A stretch of DNA of 64,000 bases, taken from Pseudoips prasinana. Lineage: Eukaryota > Arthropoda > Insecta > Lepidoptera > Nolidae. The translations under genes were made by a program, and so were the position numbers. The notes under the pieces were generated by a model. It was not told the DNA's origin. It did not search any database and saw only the letters and a list, made by a program, of their open reading frames with translations. This document shows, piece by piece, positions 10,613 to 21,860 of the stretch. The DNA lies in assembly GCA_951640165.1 (NCBI GenBank), contig OX621242.1, forward strand, positions 22,502,001-22,566,000, written 5' to 3'. How positions within the stretch are numbered: the stretch's first letter is position 1; each line of letters opens with the position of its first letter.

Positions 10613-10790
10613 GGGAATATCTACCAGAAGACAGGCAGCAGCTTCTTTCTAAGTACTATGACCATCATACTGCGATCGCCAACCCATCGTCTGCCAAGCG
10701 TGGCGATTATGGCATGATTCCCCAACATGATTCTTGAAGATTCTTTTGTTCAGCGGTGGACCTCTCTCAGCTGAAATATTTGTTCGCAAT
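10613..10790 (-). repeat. Interspersed repeat A, copy 2
   Basis: Contains ACTATGACCATCATACTGCG, GATCGCCAACCC, CCAAGCGTGGCGATTATGGC and ends TTTTGTTCAGCGGTGGACCT, the (minus-strand) start of the family. It is the same repeat as at 6588-6775. Confidence 0.7.
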
Positions 10791-10874
10791 AATTATTGTG
10801 ATAAGTGACAATGACCATGGCAGAAGGTATAAGAGTTAGCCTATGATCTTAAAATATTACACAAAATAGAATAG

Positions 10875-11100
10875 TAAGACACATGAGCAAGCGGATCACC
10901 TGCTGGCAAGTGATCACCATAGACACTCGCAACATCAGGGGAACCACAAGTGCGTTCCCGGCCTTAAAGAAAGAGTACACTTCTTGGAGGTTGGCATGTC
11001 ATACCGGTTCGAAAATACTTCTGCAGTTAATTGATTCCACAGAGTGCTCGGACGTGGTAAAGAGTTTATTGCACGATGATTTAAGGCTGTTCACCCACTG
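10875..11100 (-). repeat. LINE 3' tail ('ATCAGGTGATC' family), copy 1
   Basis: On the minus strand it reads AAGGCCGGGAACGCACTTGT, then TGTTGCGAGTGTCTATGG, then CACTTGCCAGCAGGTGATCC. This matches the plus-strand copy at 38836-38990. The upstream part (CCACGTCCGAGCACTCTGTG on the minus strand) is also part of the family and recurs as a piece at 18165-18205. No coding capacity remains. Confidence 0.65.
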
Positions 11101-11450
11101 AAGATGCATCCCGCCGCGGTGCGCGGAACGACGGAACACGCGCGCGGCGACGTAGGCGCAGATTTGCCTTACTTAGCGGTGTAATTTGCTCTCCCGCGCG
11201 GTAATGCAGATTACGACGGCCTTACTTACTTTGTAAGTTACTTAATTTGTCTACGTTGAGATCCATCGTGCAAAAGTCTTTACAGTAACAAAACACGCCC
11301 GGGACTGCGGGGCCTGTGTGTTATATCCCGCGTACGCCCCGCGCTCCCGCGCAGTTTGGCAGAAAATGCACGCCGGGCGCCTTCCCGCTCATTCCCACGT
11401 CGGCAGTGCGTTGTGCTAGGCGTAATTTCTATATAAATTGAGATACTTGC
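11101..11450. other. GC-rich flank of the Jockey element
   Basis: CpG-rich compared with the window, for example CCGCGGTGCGCGGAACG near 11112 and blocks at 11300-11400. CpG-rich sequence resumes on the other side of the LINE at 17010-17060. The pre-insertion locus was therefore one GC-rich region with TATATAA at 11431-11437. A promoter or 5' exon is possible but unproven. Confidence 0.35.
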
Positions 11451-11460
11451 ATACAATGGT
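11451..11460. repeat. Target-site duplication, left
   Basis: ATACAATGGT, identical to 16991-17000 just after the poly(A) of the Jockey element. It fixes the left end of the insertion at 11461. Confidence 0.9.
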
Positions 11461-12222
11461 GAAAAAAAAGTCTCGATCTGACAGTCGACGCGCACGGACA
11501 CGTTCGTGCGCTTCTGCCTTTTCCCGACTACTTCCGACCATACGTGCTCGTGTACGTTCGTCAGCCGAGATAAATCGATCGTACGATTGGTTGAATCTCG
11601 GCAAACCTTCACACTATTAATTGGTGTAGTGGCGTCTTTTTCAAGACAGCGCTACCCCAATGTCGTGTGTTTCTTAGTACTTCTTGCCCCTTCAGGGAAA
11701 ATCCACTTTTCTAGTGGTACTTGGTGGAAACGTAAACGTGCCAACTAAGCCAAGTTAGTGTAGCCCCAAGCACTAGGCCTTGCTCCTTCAGAGCAACGCC
11801 AGTTAATTAGAAGCGGTTTGGAATCACTTGGGGGCTACCCTAGTCAACTCCAAATCGAAATCCCACCTCCTTACCCTACCTATCCATTCTCTTTTGTTGT
11901 TTGGGTGCTGACGGCTTCGGCCCATATCACCCTCTGCATTAGAGCTGCTAGGAACCCTTTCGCACAATAAGACTGGCGAAAGGGATACAAGCTTAGGGCT
12001 CACCTCAGGTACACATACCTCTATCGTCTAACCCGGCAAGGAGGGGGATACACACACGAACACACCCTCGGGCCCGTCCAACCCGAGGCGATAGGTGTTA
12101 GGGACCAAACTCTGTTAGAGCGACTGCCGAGAAGTTTCTTGTTGGTTCTTCTTCTCGGAACGCTCCGGGAGCGAACCAACATAAATTTCGTTAGCTGTTA
12201 GGCCTCTATCCACCATCTAACA

Positions 12223-14030
12223 ATGGCTCCCCCAATTTCTGAAGTCCTCTCCAACCCTGAGTTTATTACAAAACTCATCCACTTCCTGTCGACCACTGAT
12301 CCCGACTACTGGGAGAAACTGGTCGCCACGGTTCAAATCCGGACGCTCCGCCCGGATGCCCCAAACTCTTCCCTTGTCAAGCGCACAGCCAGGAAGACCC
12401 CTTCCCCCGCACTCGCACCCCCTCCCCAGCCATATCCATTCACTCCGAAGAGGAGTGTGAAATGGATGTAGCATCCTGCGAACATAGTGACACGGAAGCC
12501 CAATCCCAATGACAAACCGTCACTCGGAAAGGGAAAGCTGACAAGCGGACCCGAGCCGACAAATCCTCCTTGTCGTCGTCTTCATCTTCAAGCTCCTCCG
12601 GCTCCGACACTGAGTCCCCATCTCAGGACAAGGGCCGCAAGAGCACGAAGACTGCCAAGACCAAAAAGTTAAGAACGGAGAGACCCTCCGCGACTAATTC
12701 TGACCCCTCTCCCCCCACTACAAGCTACCCCGCCTCTCAGGCTAAGGCCAAACCCTCCGGCCTCACGGCCAAGGTCACCAAGCCCCCTCACATCATGTTA
12801 CTCAATATCGATAAGTGGCAGAAAATGTCCACGGTATTGAAGTCCAAAGGGGTAGTTGCGCTAAGCACTACCTACATACAAAATGAGCAGATGTACAAGA
12901 TACAACTGCAGACCCCGTCAGAATACACAATTACCACCGCCTTCTTCGATGCCCGTAAGGTAGATTATTACACTTACGGCACCGCAGAGGACAAGTCCCT
13001 CCGAGTGGTAATTCGGCGCTTTTGCCGCCACCTCCCAGTCGATTTGATCAAAGAGAACTTAATCACCCAGGGGTACCCCGTGAGAGAGGTGCATCGGATG
13101 CGCCGATCAAACGGTGGCGAGCCCTTTGACATGGTGCTGGTCCACCTTGATCACTCCAAAGAAGGACAGAAGATCCTCACTGTCCTCAAAACAGTTTGCG
13201 GCGTCGGCGGCATTCACGTCGAGCCGCCGCGGCGAGGGACCGTACAGGGGCAGTGCCACAACTGCCAACTGTACGGGCACTCGTCAAAGAACTGTCACGT
13301 CGCCCCGAGGTGTGTTAAATGCCTCACCCCAGGCCACCACACCTCTGACTGCCCCCGACCCAAAGACCGTAGTGAATGCACCGAGCCACCTGGCTGCGTG
13401 AACTGCCAGTCCCTGGGACACCCTGCGAACTATCGCGGCTGTCCCAAGGCACCGGCGAGGAAACCCGCCAAGAGGCCTCGCAGCAAGCGCAACGCTCGCA
13501 AACCTCAGGCGCAGACTAGCTCCACCAAGCCCCAAGCAAGCCCTCCCCCGCTAATGTCCTTGGATGTCCAAAAGACATCCCTGCGACCAGCAAGACCCCA
13601 CTGGCCCCTGCCAGTCTACGTCCCCTCGACCGCACCCATGGCTGCGGGTGAGGCGGTCACCCCTAAGGCTGTGCCAGTCCCAGCCAAAGAGGCGTCCCCC
13701 AAACCCTCAACCAGCGCGGCCCCTCTCACCCCAGTCCAATCGGGCTGGGCTTACAACCCGCTGACTAAGAAGTCACAGGTTCCAAAGGCCCCGGCCAAAG
13801 GAGCCCAGACTCCAAAGTCATCAGCCCCAGCGCCCAAAACCCGGGCGCCCCAAGCGAGTAGCAAAGGGCGCGCCTCAGGTTTTGCCGAGCGCATCATGAC
13901 TCAGGGCTGGGAGTTGCTCGACCAGTTTGAGGACCTCACCCAGAGGGCCGAAGCTGATCCGACCAACATCCAGTTGGCCATCGACGCGGCACGCGTATAC
14001 CGCCGCTTTATTAAATCAATTCAACCGTAA
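12223..14030 (+). pseudogene. Jockey ORF1 (Gag-like, zinc-knuckle)
   Basis: ORF1 proteins of Jockey LINEs bind the element's RNA. Translation most likely starts at 12223 (CAATGG). The frame slips by one base near 12425-12435, and the correct frame then meets a TGA at 12510-12512 (probably CGA mutated at CpG). It then stays open from 12513 to 14030. Within the stretch counted from 12570 there are a serine/proline-rich N-part, a PRE_C2HC-like region at about residues 70-220, and three zinc knuckles at about residues 229, 248 and 275 (CHNCQLYGHSSKNCH, CVKCLTPGHHTSDC, CVNCQSLGHPANYRGC). A long proline/alanine/lysine-rich tail follows. The stop overlaps the ORF2 start by one base. Zinc ligands are intact; the breaks are all at the N-terminus. 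Confidence 0.88.
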
Positions 14031-16851
14031 TGGCTGTACACCCAATTATGAAGACTCAAATCACTAGCAGGTTAAAACCCAGATCTTTAAAGATCAGTTT
14101 TTTCAATGCTGATGGACTAGAAAGACAACGCGATGAAGTCGCAGAATTCCTCTGCGATCATCAACTTGATCTCTTCCTCGTCCAAGAGACCTTCCTCAAA
14201 CCAAGCAAACGGAGGAGTCCCACAGTTGCCAACTATCGCATAGTTCGCACCGACATGACTCGCTGCGCCAAAGGGCAGGCGCCAAAGGGCACGCTGATTT
14301 ATTACAAAAAATCACTGCATTGCGTACCTTTGGACCCTCCCCAACTGGAGAACATCGAAGCCTCTGTCTGCCGAATAGGCATGACGGGCCATCAGCCAAT
14401 CACCATAGTCCCAGCTTACCTTCCCCCACAAAAGGAAATGCTCCGCAATGATTTACAAGCTCTGTATGACTTGGATGGCTCTGTCATAGTGGCAGGCGAT
14501 CTAAACTCCAAGAACGTGCAATGGAGCTGCGTTTCGAATAACCGAAACGGTATCTCACTTGCACGGCTCTTGGATGTCATACCGTTCGACCCACTTCCCC
14601 AGAGTTGACAACCAACGACCTGACATACTCGATGTTGCGCTACTTAAGAATACAAACCTACGTTTGGCTTCTGTAGAAGTGCAACACGAGCTAGACTCCT
14701 ACCATAGACCGGTCATCCTCAGCCTTGTATCCCGCACAAGCCACCCTGGCGCGGACAGCAACCTCCCACCCAGATTTGTTACCGACTGGCAGAAACTTGA
14801 GAACAAACTCAAAACAACCACATCGGAACACTTAGACTCGATCCCGTCCCTCATAGAGACCCCTGAGCAAACGCTCGCAGCCATCGGCTCGCTCACGACT
14901 CACGTACAAATCGATTCCCGGGAGATTCCAGCGATCAATGTTCCCGGGAGATTCCAGCGATTGACGCGTTCAAACGGTGGAAGCTCCCGGTTGATTTGCG
15001 TGAGTTAGTGACCGAGAAAAACGCGGCCATCAGAGCCTACGACTCCTATAACACCGTGGAGAACCGCACTCGGATGCGTGACCTACAGCGTACTGTACGG
15101 GAACGTATCACTGAAACGCGGGACTCCCAGTGGGATAGGACGTTAGACGAGATTCAACCCTCGCGGAGGGCCTTTTGGCAGCTCTGCAAGCGACTCAATA
15201 CAGACACAGACTGGACCATCCCCCCGCTGACGCGTCCGAATCAACGCCCTGCGTTCGATGACGACGAGAAAGCTGAATGTATGGCTGATAGTCTAGAGGC
15301 CCAATGTTCTCCCAGCAACCTACCAGTAGACCCGGATCACCTCAACGAGGTTGACTCTGACGTAGAACGTAGGTTCGCCATCCCACTCCCTGCGACCCCA
15401 ACTGCACCCTCCCGGGAGGATGCCGACGTCGAAGACGACCACGATCCCCTGAGGCCAGTAACCATCGACGAGGTTAAAACTCTGATCAGGAAACTCCACC
15501 CTCGCAAAGCCCCCGGATATGACGGACTCACCAATCGCGTTTTCAAGCATTTTCCAATGCTTTTACTCAGCCTGTTGGTCGCGATTTTCAACGCGGCCTC
15601 TGCGCCATGGGGAAACTCTACGAGCGCATAATCTATGCCCGCCTGTTGTCGTTCACCCACTTCAACAATCTCCTCCCAGACGAGCAGTTTGGCTTTCGAG
15701 CCAGACACTCCAGCGTTCACCAGGTGCATCGCATCGTCGAACACATCCTAGTGAAAGCTGCCCGATCCCGATCCCATACAGGAGCACTCTTCTTCGACGT
15801 GGCCAAAGCGTTCGACAAGGTCTGGCATAACGGCTTATTATATAAGCTGTTCGAACTCAAAGTGCCTGACCGTCTCGTGCACATCCTACGAGACTTCCTC
15901 ACGGATCGAACGTTTCGCTACCACGTCGAGGGAAATTACTCCTCCCTCCGACCGATTCACGCAGGAGTTCCCCAAGGCTCAGTTCTTCAGCGACATCCCC
16001 AAACCCAAAAAGGCTCATATAGCCCTCTTCGCCGACGACACAGCTCTCTACTACTCTAGTAGGAGCCCGTCCGCTATCCACCGAGAACTCCAATCCGCAG
16101 CCACTGCCCTCGGCAAATGGTTTAGGAAATGGAGGATCGAAGTAAACCCCTCCAAGAGCGCCGCCGTGCTCTTCTCCAGGGTTGAACCCAAGCCCACCGC
16201 AGATCCCGTCCGAATGTTTGGCGAACCGATTCCCTGGGAGAGGAAAGCCAGATATTTGGGAGTGATCCTAGATCAGAAGTTAAGCTTCAAGGACCATCTG
16301 AGACACGTTCGTAACCGTGCCACATTTGCCCTTTATCGATTACACTGCCTCCTGAATGCACGCAGTAAAATGCCCTTGAAAACAAGGTGAGAATTTACAA
16401 GACGTGCATTCGACCCATGATGACCTATGCGAGCCCGGTCTTCGCGCACGCAAAGCATCGTTTCATCCACCTCTTACAGGTAGTCCAAAATAAGTTTATG
16501 CGACGAGCCGCGGCCGCACCGTGGTTCGTCCGTAACAAAAGCCTCCATGCCGATCTCCAATTGCCTACCATCAAGCATTGGATGAAGCAAACGTCCAAAC
16601 GGTACTTTGATTCTTCCACTCACCATCCAAGTAATTTGGTGGTACAGGCGGCAAAGTACACCCCCTCCCGACTCTCAATTAAGCACCGTTGTCCGAAGAA
16701 CGTCATAGACGACTCGGACGACGAGATCACCGTATATTTAGATCAAATCAAATCGATTAGAGACTCTCGCAACACTGCACAACCGATATTTCGTACTCGC
16801 CGGAAGAGAGTACGACCGCGAACGCGTCGCGACCACCAGCGTCCTCCATGA
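14030..16851 (+). pseudogene. Jockey ORF2 (endonuclease-reverse transcriptase)
   Basis: ORF2 nicks the target and copies the RNA. The AP-type endonuclease is readable from 14030: SFFNADGL, VQETFLKP, and AGDLNSKN with catalytic GDLN. A frameshift near 14580 leads into HFPRVDNQRPDILDVAL. A 26-bp duplication (14915-14961) shifts the frame again. The polymerase start (KAPGYDGLTNRVFKHFP) is followed by a deletion near 15600 that removes the 'pYRPISLLSTL' part, then GKLYERIIYARLL. Motif A (FFDVAKAFD) is intact. A second small deletion follows GVPQGSVL (about 15986), then FADD is intact. A last frameshift lies near 16387, and the C-terminal part ends at 16851. At least five separate lesions mean no active enzyme. 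Confidence 0.9.
14915..14961. repeat. 26-bp offset duplication inside ORF2
   Basis: The 21 bases starting TTCCCGGGAGATTCC at 14915 recur at 14941 with five bases (CAATG) between. The added 26 bases explain exactly why the reading frame changes here: removing them restores a continuous frame through ...REIPAIDAFKRW. Confidence 0.92.
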
Positions 16852-16990
16852 CCCTTAGTTTGCATTCGATCCGATGAATGCCAGCTCCGGACCTAAACCG
16901 GAAGCGAGGCCCGCGTCGCGCCTACCCCTACTGTCCGGTGAAGCAGTAAAAGCCGAGAGGCTATCTGCATGCGTCAAGTTAAAAAAAAAA

Positions 16991-17000
16991 ATACAATGGT
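16991..17000. repeat. Target-site duplication, right
   Basis: ATACAATGGT directly after the A-run, identical to 11451-11460. Confidence 0.9.
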
Positions 17001-17195
17001 AAAATCTGCCATCCCGCGGTACGCGACGGGGTGCGGTGCAGTGGGTGGAGCGCCTAATGGAAATAATAAATGTATTAATATTCTGTTCATAAAATCTATT
17101 TAAGAGATTTGTGTCCCTCAATTATATGTTTGCAAATTACCCCGCAACCCAGGAATTTATTTCCCTAGTGCGGGCGTTATAAAACAGTACCATAG
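17001..17195. other. GC-rich then AT-rich flank
   Basis: CpG-rich bases 17010-17060 are the other half of the GC-rich block interrupted by the LINE. Joining the empty site gives a short ATG frame of about 35 codons with no recognisable motif, which I do not call a gene. Confidence 0.3.
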
Positions 17196-17420
17196 ATGCC
17201 GTTCATCATAATTATTTAAGTAAGTCGTTAAGGGGTTCATACGTAACTATAGCGTCTGCAACAGAGCTGAAACATAACAGTTTTTACACAAATAATAAAC
17301 ATGTTAAATATGCCGTTCATAATAACTGCTTAAGTGAATACGACCATGGATGTTTAAGCGTTCATCCGTGATCATTACAACGATGCAATAATATCAGAGA
17401 CTCAACACAAATAATAAACA
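17196..17420. repeat. Two-unit imperfect tandem repeat, about 114-119 bp
   Basis: ATGCCGTTCAT at 17196 recurs at 17310 (114 bp later), and ACACAAATAATAAACA at 17286 recurs at 17405 (119 bp later). The matter between is similar but diverged. It looks like an old tandem duplication. No coding frame crosses it. Confidence 0.7.
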
Positions 17421-18144
17421 AGGTTCATCCTGTTCATATCATATAATATATCACAACTATTTAGGTTAACATGAAATTCATTTGGGATCATGGCACTTAC
17501 AACAGTACATTAATATGGTGCGTTCCTATTTTAGGAAATATTTCAATACTTTACACTTCAAGAATTTTATCAGACTTTTAAATTGGTTTGCTCTAAGCTC
17601 ATGCGAGCAAGATCTTTATGCCGCGAATGCACGAGTTCGAGGGAAAAGGAGGTCTTATTAAAAAAAAAAGATTTCATAGTTGATGGGATTCTGAACAAGA
17701 GTCAATAGGAACACATTTATTTCAGATTTCACATCAAACTGAGCCCATGATATGATAATGATTTTTTTTAAAACACATAGACAAAAAGTCACATCAGTTT
17801 TCACTGTGACGTTAGCCAAGTCTTTATTTCGAAAGCAGTAAGGCTGGTTTTCTTAAACAACATAGTAGTAGAAGCTACTGAACCTATCCAGTAGTATCGA
17901 TGTGAAATATAGACATCGAAATAAACATGCATACAAGCTAAAAAGTGTTCGGTGAAGTAGTGAAATCATCCTAAATTAATCGCTAAATTAAAAAACATCC
18001 TGTAACATTGAGTGAGATTTTTTTTCTTTGAAATTACTAAGGAATAAATCCCTGAATCACGGGGGACTTTACAGACTTATAATTGACGGAAACAAATCTC
18101 TTAAATAGTGATTATGAGCAGAATATTTAATACATTTATTATTT
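17421..18144. other. No gene recognised
   Basis: AT-rich unique-looking sequence. No open frame, RNA gene or known repeat seen. Confidence 0.35.
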
Positions 18145-18345
18145 GCATTAAATCTTCGTGCAATAAACTTTTTACCACGTACGACCACTCTGTGGAATCA
18201 ACTACAACTATAATTATTTGTGTGTCCCAAAATTACCGGGTCACCCAAATAATTATATTTCCCCTATGCGGGACGCGAACCCGAAACAGTAGGGCACCGA
18301 GGCAGTACGGAGACCATAACCACTGTGCCACACGTTCAGTCAAAA
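18145..18345 (-). mobile_element. tRNA-derived SINE fragment and LINE-tail piece
   Basis: On the minus strand, 18335-18223 reads GTGGCACAGTGGTTATGG (A-box-like) and GGGTTCGCGTCCCGC (B-box), a tRNA-derived head different from the Metulj-like SINEs elsewhere. Just left, ACGACCACTCTGTGGAATCA at 18183-18202 is a piece of the LINE-tail family found at 10875-11100. Confidence 0.5.
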
Positions 18346-19623
18346 TATTTGATATTTAAACCCGATATAATTTTTTAAAATCTATTTAAAAAATATTATA
18401 TATTTGCAATTACGCTGTAGTGTAGCTATTGGAATCATTCCCATTGTTTGTGTAAGTTGCAGTAACAATTTTTATTAATAATTTTTATATAATAATTGTT
18501 ATAGTAGGAAGATAACGTGTTACAATTAGTCACCCAATCGACCAGAGGGCACTATTAGCATTTACCGATAGATTGAACTTGCAAACGTCACTATTGATAA
18601 TCAAATGTGTGGACACAGGATTCGCAGGTGATGTGTTAGTGTGGGTTGTGCATGTGTGAGCAAACTGCGCATATGGCAAGTGGGAAGGGGAGTGTGGGGG
18701 CACGAGTAACTGCTCAGGCTTGTAGCTAGCTTGGTACATTTTATTGTAGCTCGCTTCTCTAGGTACTGAGACTGTGAGCTCAGTCTATCGATATCGATGT
18801 AAACCGAATGACGATGCTATTTTTCTCACACCATATTACCGGTTTATGTACACTTTAATGGCACATATTTATAGTTAAGTTTAGATATAAAGAGATGTTG
18901 TGAAATTGGACACTTTTAATAAATATGTAGTTTAACACCGTCTATAAAAGCGGATATAAAGTAGTCGTTTTTATATTGAGGTTATTTGCTATTATATACT
19001 ATTTTACGGTAGGTGGTTTCGTTACTTGAGACAGTTAATTTAAGTTTCGACTGATGTACACTTTTTCAGTTTAAGTCATAAATGTGAAAAATATATACTT
19101 ATATAATGCATTTAAAGGAACAGTTTGTGTATAATTTAAATTTATGTAACTAACAACTTTATTGAAAAATATTTTTAAAAATTCTGGTATACTTATATAA
19201 AATAATTAGTTTATCTGTAAAATAAATGATAATTTGACATTTAAAGTCTTTTAAAATATAATATTAAATGATATTCTAAATATAATATGAGCAATATTTT
19301 ACATATATAAGGTTAAAAAAATAATTGTATGTACATATTTACATGTCATTATAATCATTTATATATTATTTGTCGTCTCGGGCAACACACGCGGGCGCTG
19401 GCATTGCCGAGAAGGTGATTTGTGTTGCTACTGTGGGAGCCGCGAAAAATATATAATATTAACGTTAGTACTTTAGGTATACTACACAAATAAAGAATTA
19501 AAAAGGCATGGAAGTAACTTGTTTTAATTTATTGCCACCCTTTCGCTAGAAAATTTCATTGATCAGAAACTATGGCTAATTTTATATAATTGTGTCATTC
19601 GCTTATGTAGCTAGTGACAATTT
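18346..19623. other. Unassigned AT-rich stretch
   Basis: No gene. A GC-rich patch at 19375-19445 stands out against AT-rich flanks but shows no motif. Short frames such as 18530-18739 (minus) have no recognisable content. Confidence 0.35.
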
Positions 19624-19703
19624 CAGGTTAGCTGGGGTAGGATAATCCTTAATTTGAACTCCTTGTTCAACATCAGGGAATATCCTATCCCTACTAACCC
19701 TGT
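19624..19703. repeat. Imperfect foldback, about 25-bp arms
   Basis: CAGGTTAGCTGGGGTAGGAT on the left pairs with ATCCTATCCCTACTAACCTG-like sequence on the right, with a few mismatches and about a 30-base interior. Possibly a tiny MITE or hairpin relic. Confidence 0.6.
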
Positions 19704-20379
19704 GCCAGTAGTCTGTACCAGCGAGCATAGCATATCATGATCATGACATTTAATTTCAAAAGAAAGATTCGGGAAGTCGTTTTCCTTAGTCTATCACGGT
19801 TCCGTCATACTTAATTATTTTACTTAGATTAGTAACTACTATTTTAGACCACGTCTTACGAGGTTGGCGGACGGACTAAGTTATACGTAAACACATATTT
19901 TAATATTTTTAGGTACCTATTTATTTGTATTATTTAAATGCAATGGCTACATTGAATTGTATGATACCTATTTATTTATTTCATTTATAACTTGAAACTA
20001 TTTCTGTCAAGAAACTTCTACATACATTCACAACAATTCTATTCTTAGAAATTATTAAATGCACAAAAATTAAACACGCATTTCTAAGCTGAGTGACTGT
20101 AACAAAGTATAAAATAAATAATTTATCAGTTTATTTTAAAATAAACAATTGCCAATTACTTGCGTTATTTTGTCACAAACATCGACATCAATTTCGTAAC
20201 TATTTTAGGCTGTCCCAACACTATACAGGTTAACTCGTCCTGGGCGTTGTCTGAATGCCCCGTGTGTGGGCAATAATTTTATTACAAGTTCATTAAGACC
20301 CCGTTGCGGCCGTCAACTCACCATTCCTGCTGTAGTTTATTAGGTACTTCGTGAGGATCTTCAATCAGGAATTTATTCC
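19704..20379. other. No gene recognised
   Basis: AT-rich; nothing I can support. Confidence 0.3.
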
Positions 20380-20422
20380 TAGGAAGAGCGATTCAATACA
20401 TTCTATTGAATCGCTCTTCCTA
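20380..20422. repeat. Perfect 19-bp hairpin
   Basis: Arms 20380-20398 and 20404-20422 (starting TAGGAAGAGCGATTC) are perfect inverted repeats around the 5-base loop CATTC. Confidence 0.95.
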
Positions 20423-20867
20423 AGACTAAATTGCTGAAGCTCTGGACTCAACATCGTCGTAAAACAAAACAGGTTTATAGATATGGATCAATCTCCAAAA
20501 CGGGCGTATTCGTGTGATCACTCTGGTGCTTTTCAGTTATTGATATTTAATGGTAATTATGTATCACATTAAAAAGATAGATTTTCAAATAGTACATTTT
20601 TACTATTGGCCTTCAATTTACTCAAACAGTTATGGAAATATTTAAGTTCAAAAAATTTCACGACCAGAGCAATCATAATTGGTGCCTGAGCGATCATAAA
20701 TGTTGAATTAAGTGAAACAAAAAAATAAAATTGATACAATATTATTTATTTAGCCGTTTTCAGTCATATTAAGTGTACGTGTAACAAGATTATATGTAAG
20801 AGAAATGTATTATTTTAGAAAAAGGTCAGGGCATATAAGGCCTCGTACAGACGAGCAGCATTTCTCT

Positions 20868-21016
20868 GGCGACAGAGCCAACTTCAGCTGTCGACAGCAG
20901 CAACTGCAGCTGTCAACATTGGTAGACGTTTGCCATCGACACGTGGATAGCAAACGCCAACCAATGACGATAGCTGCAGTCGCCTCTGTCGACAACTGAA
21001 GTTGGCTCTGTCGACA
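20868..21016. repeat. Imperfect long inverted repeat with CTGTCGACAG cores
   Basis: Arms of about 65 bp (from CGACAGAGCCAACTTCAG on the left to CTGAAGTTGGCTCTGTCG on the right) surround a centre near 20943. The self-complementary CTGTCGACAG recurs at the arm ends. It follows GGCCTCGTACAGACGAGCAG. I recognise this as a short repeat type seen in Lepidoptera; probably a MITE inserted into the motif-rich region. Confidence 0.7.
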
Positions 21017-21110
21017 GCAAACGTCGTAGGCGTCATGCTGCCTATATCGTCATCTTTTAAAAAAAACAGTTTCATATCTTTTATTAACTGTTGTTTTACT
21101 TATGTCTTAT

Positions 21111-21860
21111 TTATTGTACATTATCTTTGTTTGGAGGTAAAACCAACATTTTTCTTTCTAAACGTTTACCTTCTTTACTTTGATTTTCATCTTTCTTAAT
21201 AAGGCTATATATCATATGATGAATGATGAATATATCTAAACTTTTTTGAGACGGATGTGATATGTTGCTAATTGATCTTTGCGGACTACCGGGGCAGACG
21301 ATAGAGGAAGCACTTCCAATGCATGTTAGTTCGTTCGTCCGTTCAGTAGATCTTGTTATTTTTCTTAGTCTACTAATCGGTGAGACGGGTGAATCAAAAT
21401 AATACAAATTTTCGTATTCTTTAAAGGTCTCTGGAATACAGGAACTTGTCTGACAATGAACTTTTACACGATTAATAATTTTTAAACTCATTTCAACATC
21501 TTGCTTTACAGTTTGCAGTGTATCTCTATGTTTTGTTACATTGTTGGTGCTTAAGGCTAGAGATGATTGAGGAACATTTGAAAGAAGATGACGGTTCTCA
21601 GATACATCTATTGCTGGCAACTTCTCCAATAATTTTCTTCAAATAAAACTCTGCCTAATTTTCTTCCTGTGAATCTTTTGCTGGCTTGTAGTCAAATCAC
21701 TCATTGCTAGTACTGTGTCCCGAGCTTATTGCTTCGTTAATCTCTCCTGACTTTACAAGCCAATGTGCGTATAGGTCTGGATCATTTTTTATCTTGGCCA
21801 CTCTACGCTCAGCCGATTTCTTCTTAAGACGTTTTTCTTCAATAAATAATTTGTTTCAAG
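21111..21860 (-). pseudogene. Broken basic ORF, family not recognised
   Basis: Three minus-strand frames join into one probable relic. From 21860 down comes a lysine/arginine-rich stretch (KRLKKKSAERRVAKIKNDP, then DLYAHWLV). A frame with RKKIRQ follows across two stops near 21640. A 172-codon open frame (21629-21111) then contains LPAIDVSENRHLL, SPVSPISRLRKIT and a basic end. The basic N-part with 'AERR..KIKNDP..Y' reminds me of N-termini of uncharacterised, repeat-associated arthropod proteins, but I cannot name a domain. Stops and frameshifts make it a pseudogene. Its position inside the motif cluster suggests it belonged to a mobile element. Low certainty. Confidence 0.4.

Larger units (their letters stand above)
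11461..16990 (+). mobile_element. Near full-length Jockey-clade LINE
   Basis: A 5.53-kb non-LTR retrotransposon: 5' UTR (11461-12222), ORF1 (12223-14030), ORF2 (14030-16851, overlapping the ORF1 stop in TAATG), 3' UTR, and a poly(A) run ending at 16990. A perfect 10-bp duplication flanks it. Clade assignment rests on ORF1 with a PRE_C2HC-like region plus three zinc knuckles, and on ORF2 phrases such as FFDVAKAFDKVWH, HAGVPQGSVL and LFADDTALYY. It is inactive: ORF1 has one frameshift and one stop, and ORF2 has frameshifts, a 26-bp duplication and two deletions in the polymerase. It is GC-richer than its surroundings, which suggests fairly recent arrival. Confidence 0.93.

Noticed and set aside
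13114..13764. Extra frames inside Jockey ORF1
   Set aside because: GC-rich shadows of the zinc-knuckle frame.
17001..17105. Gene starting at the reconstructed empty site of the Jockey element
   Set aside because: The joined frame is about 35 codons with no motif; kept only as a remark on the CpG-rich flank.
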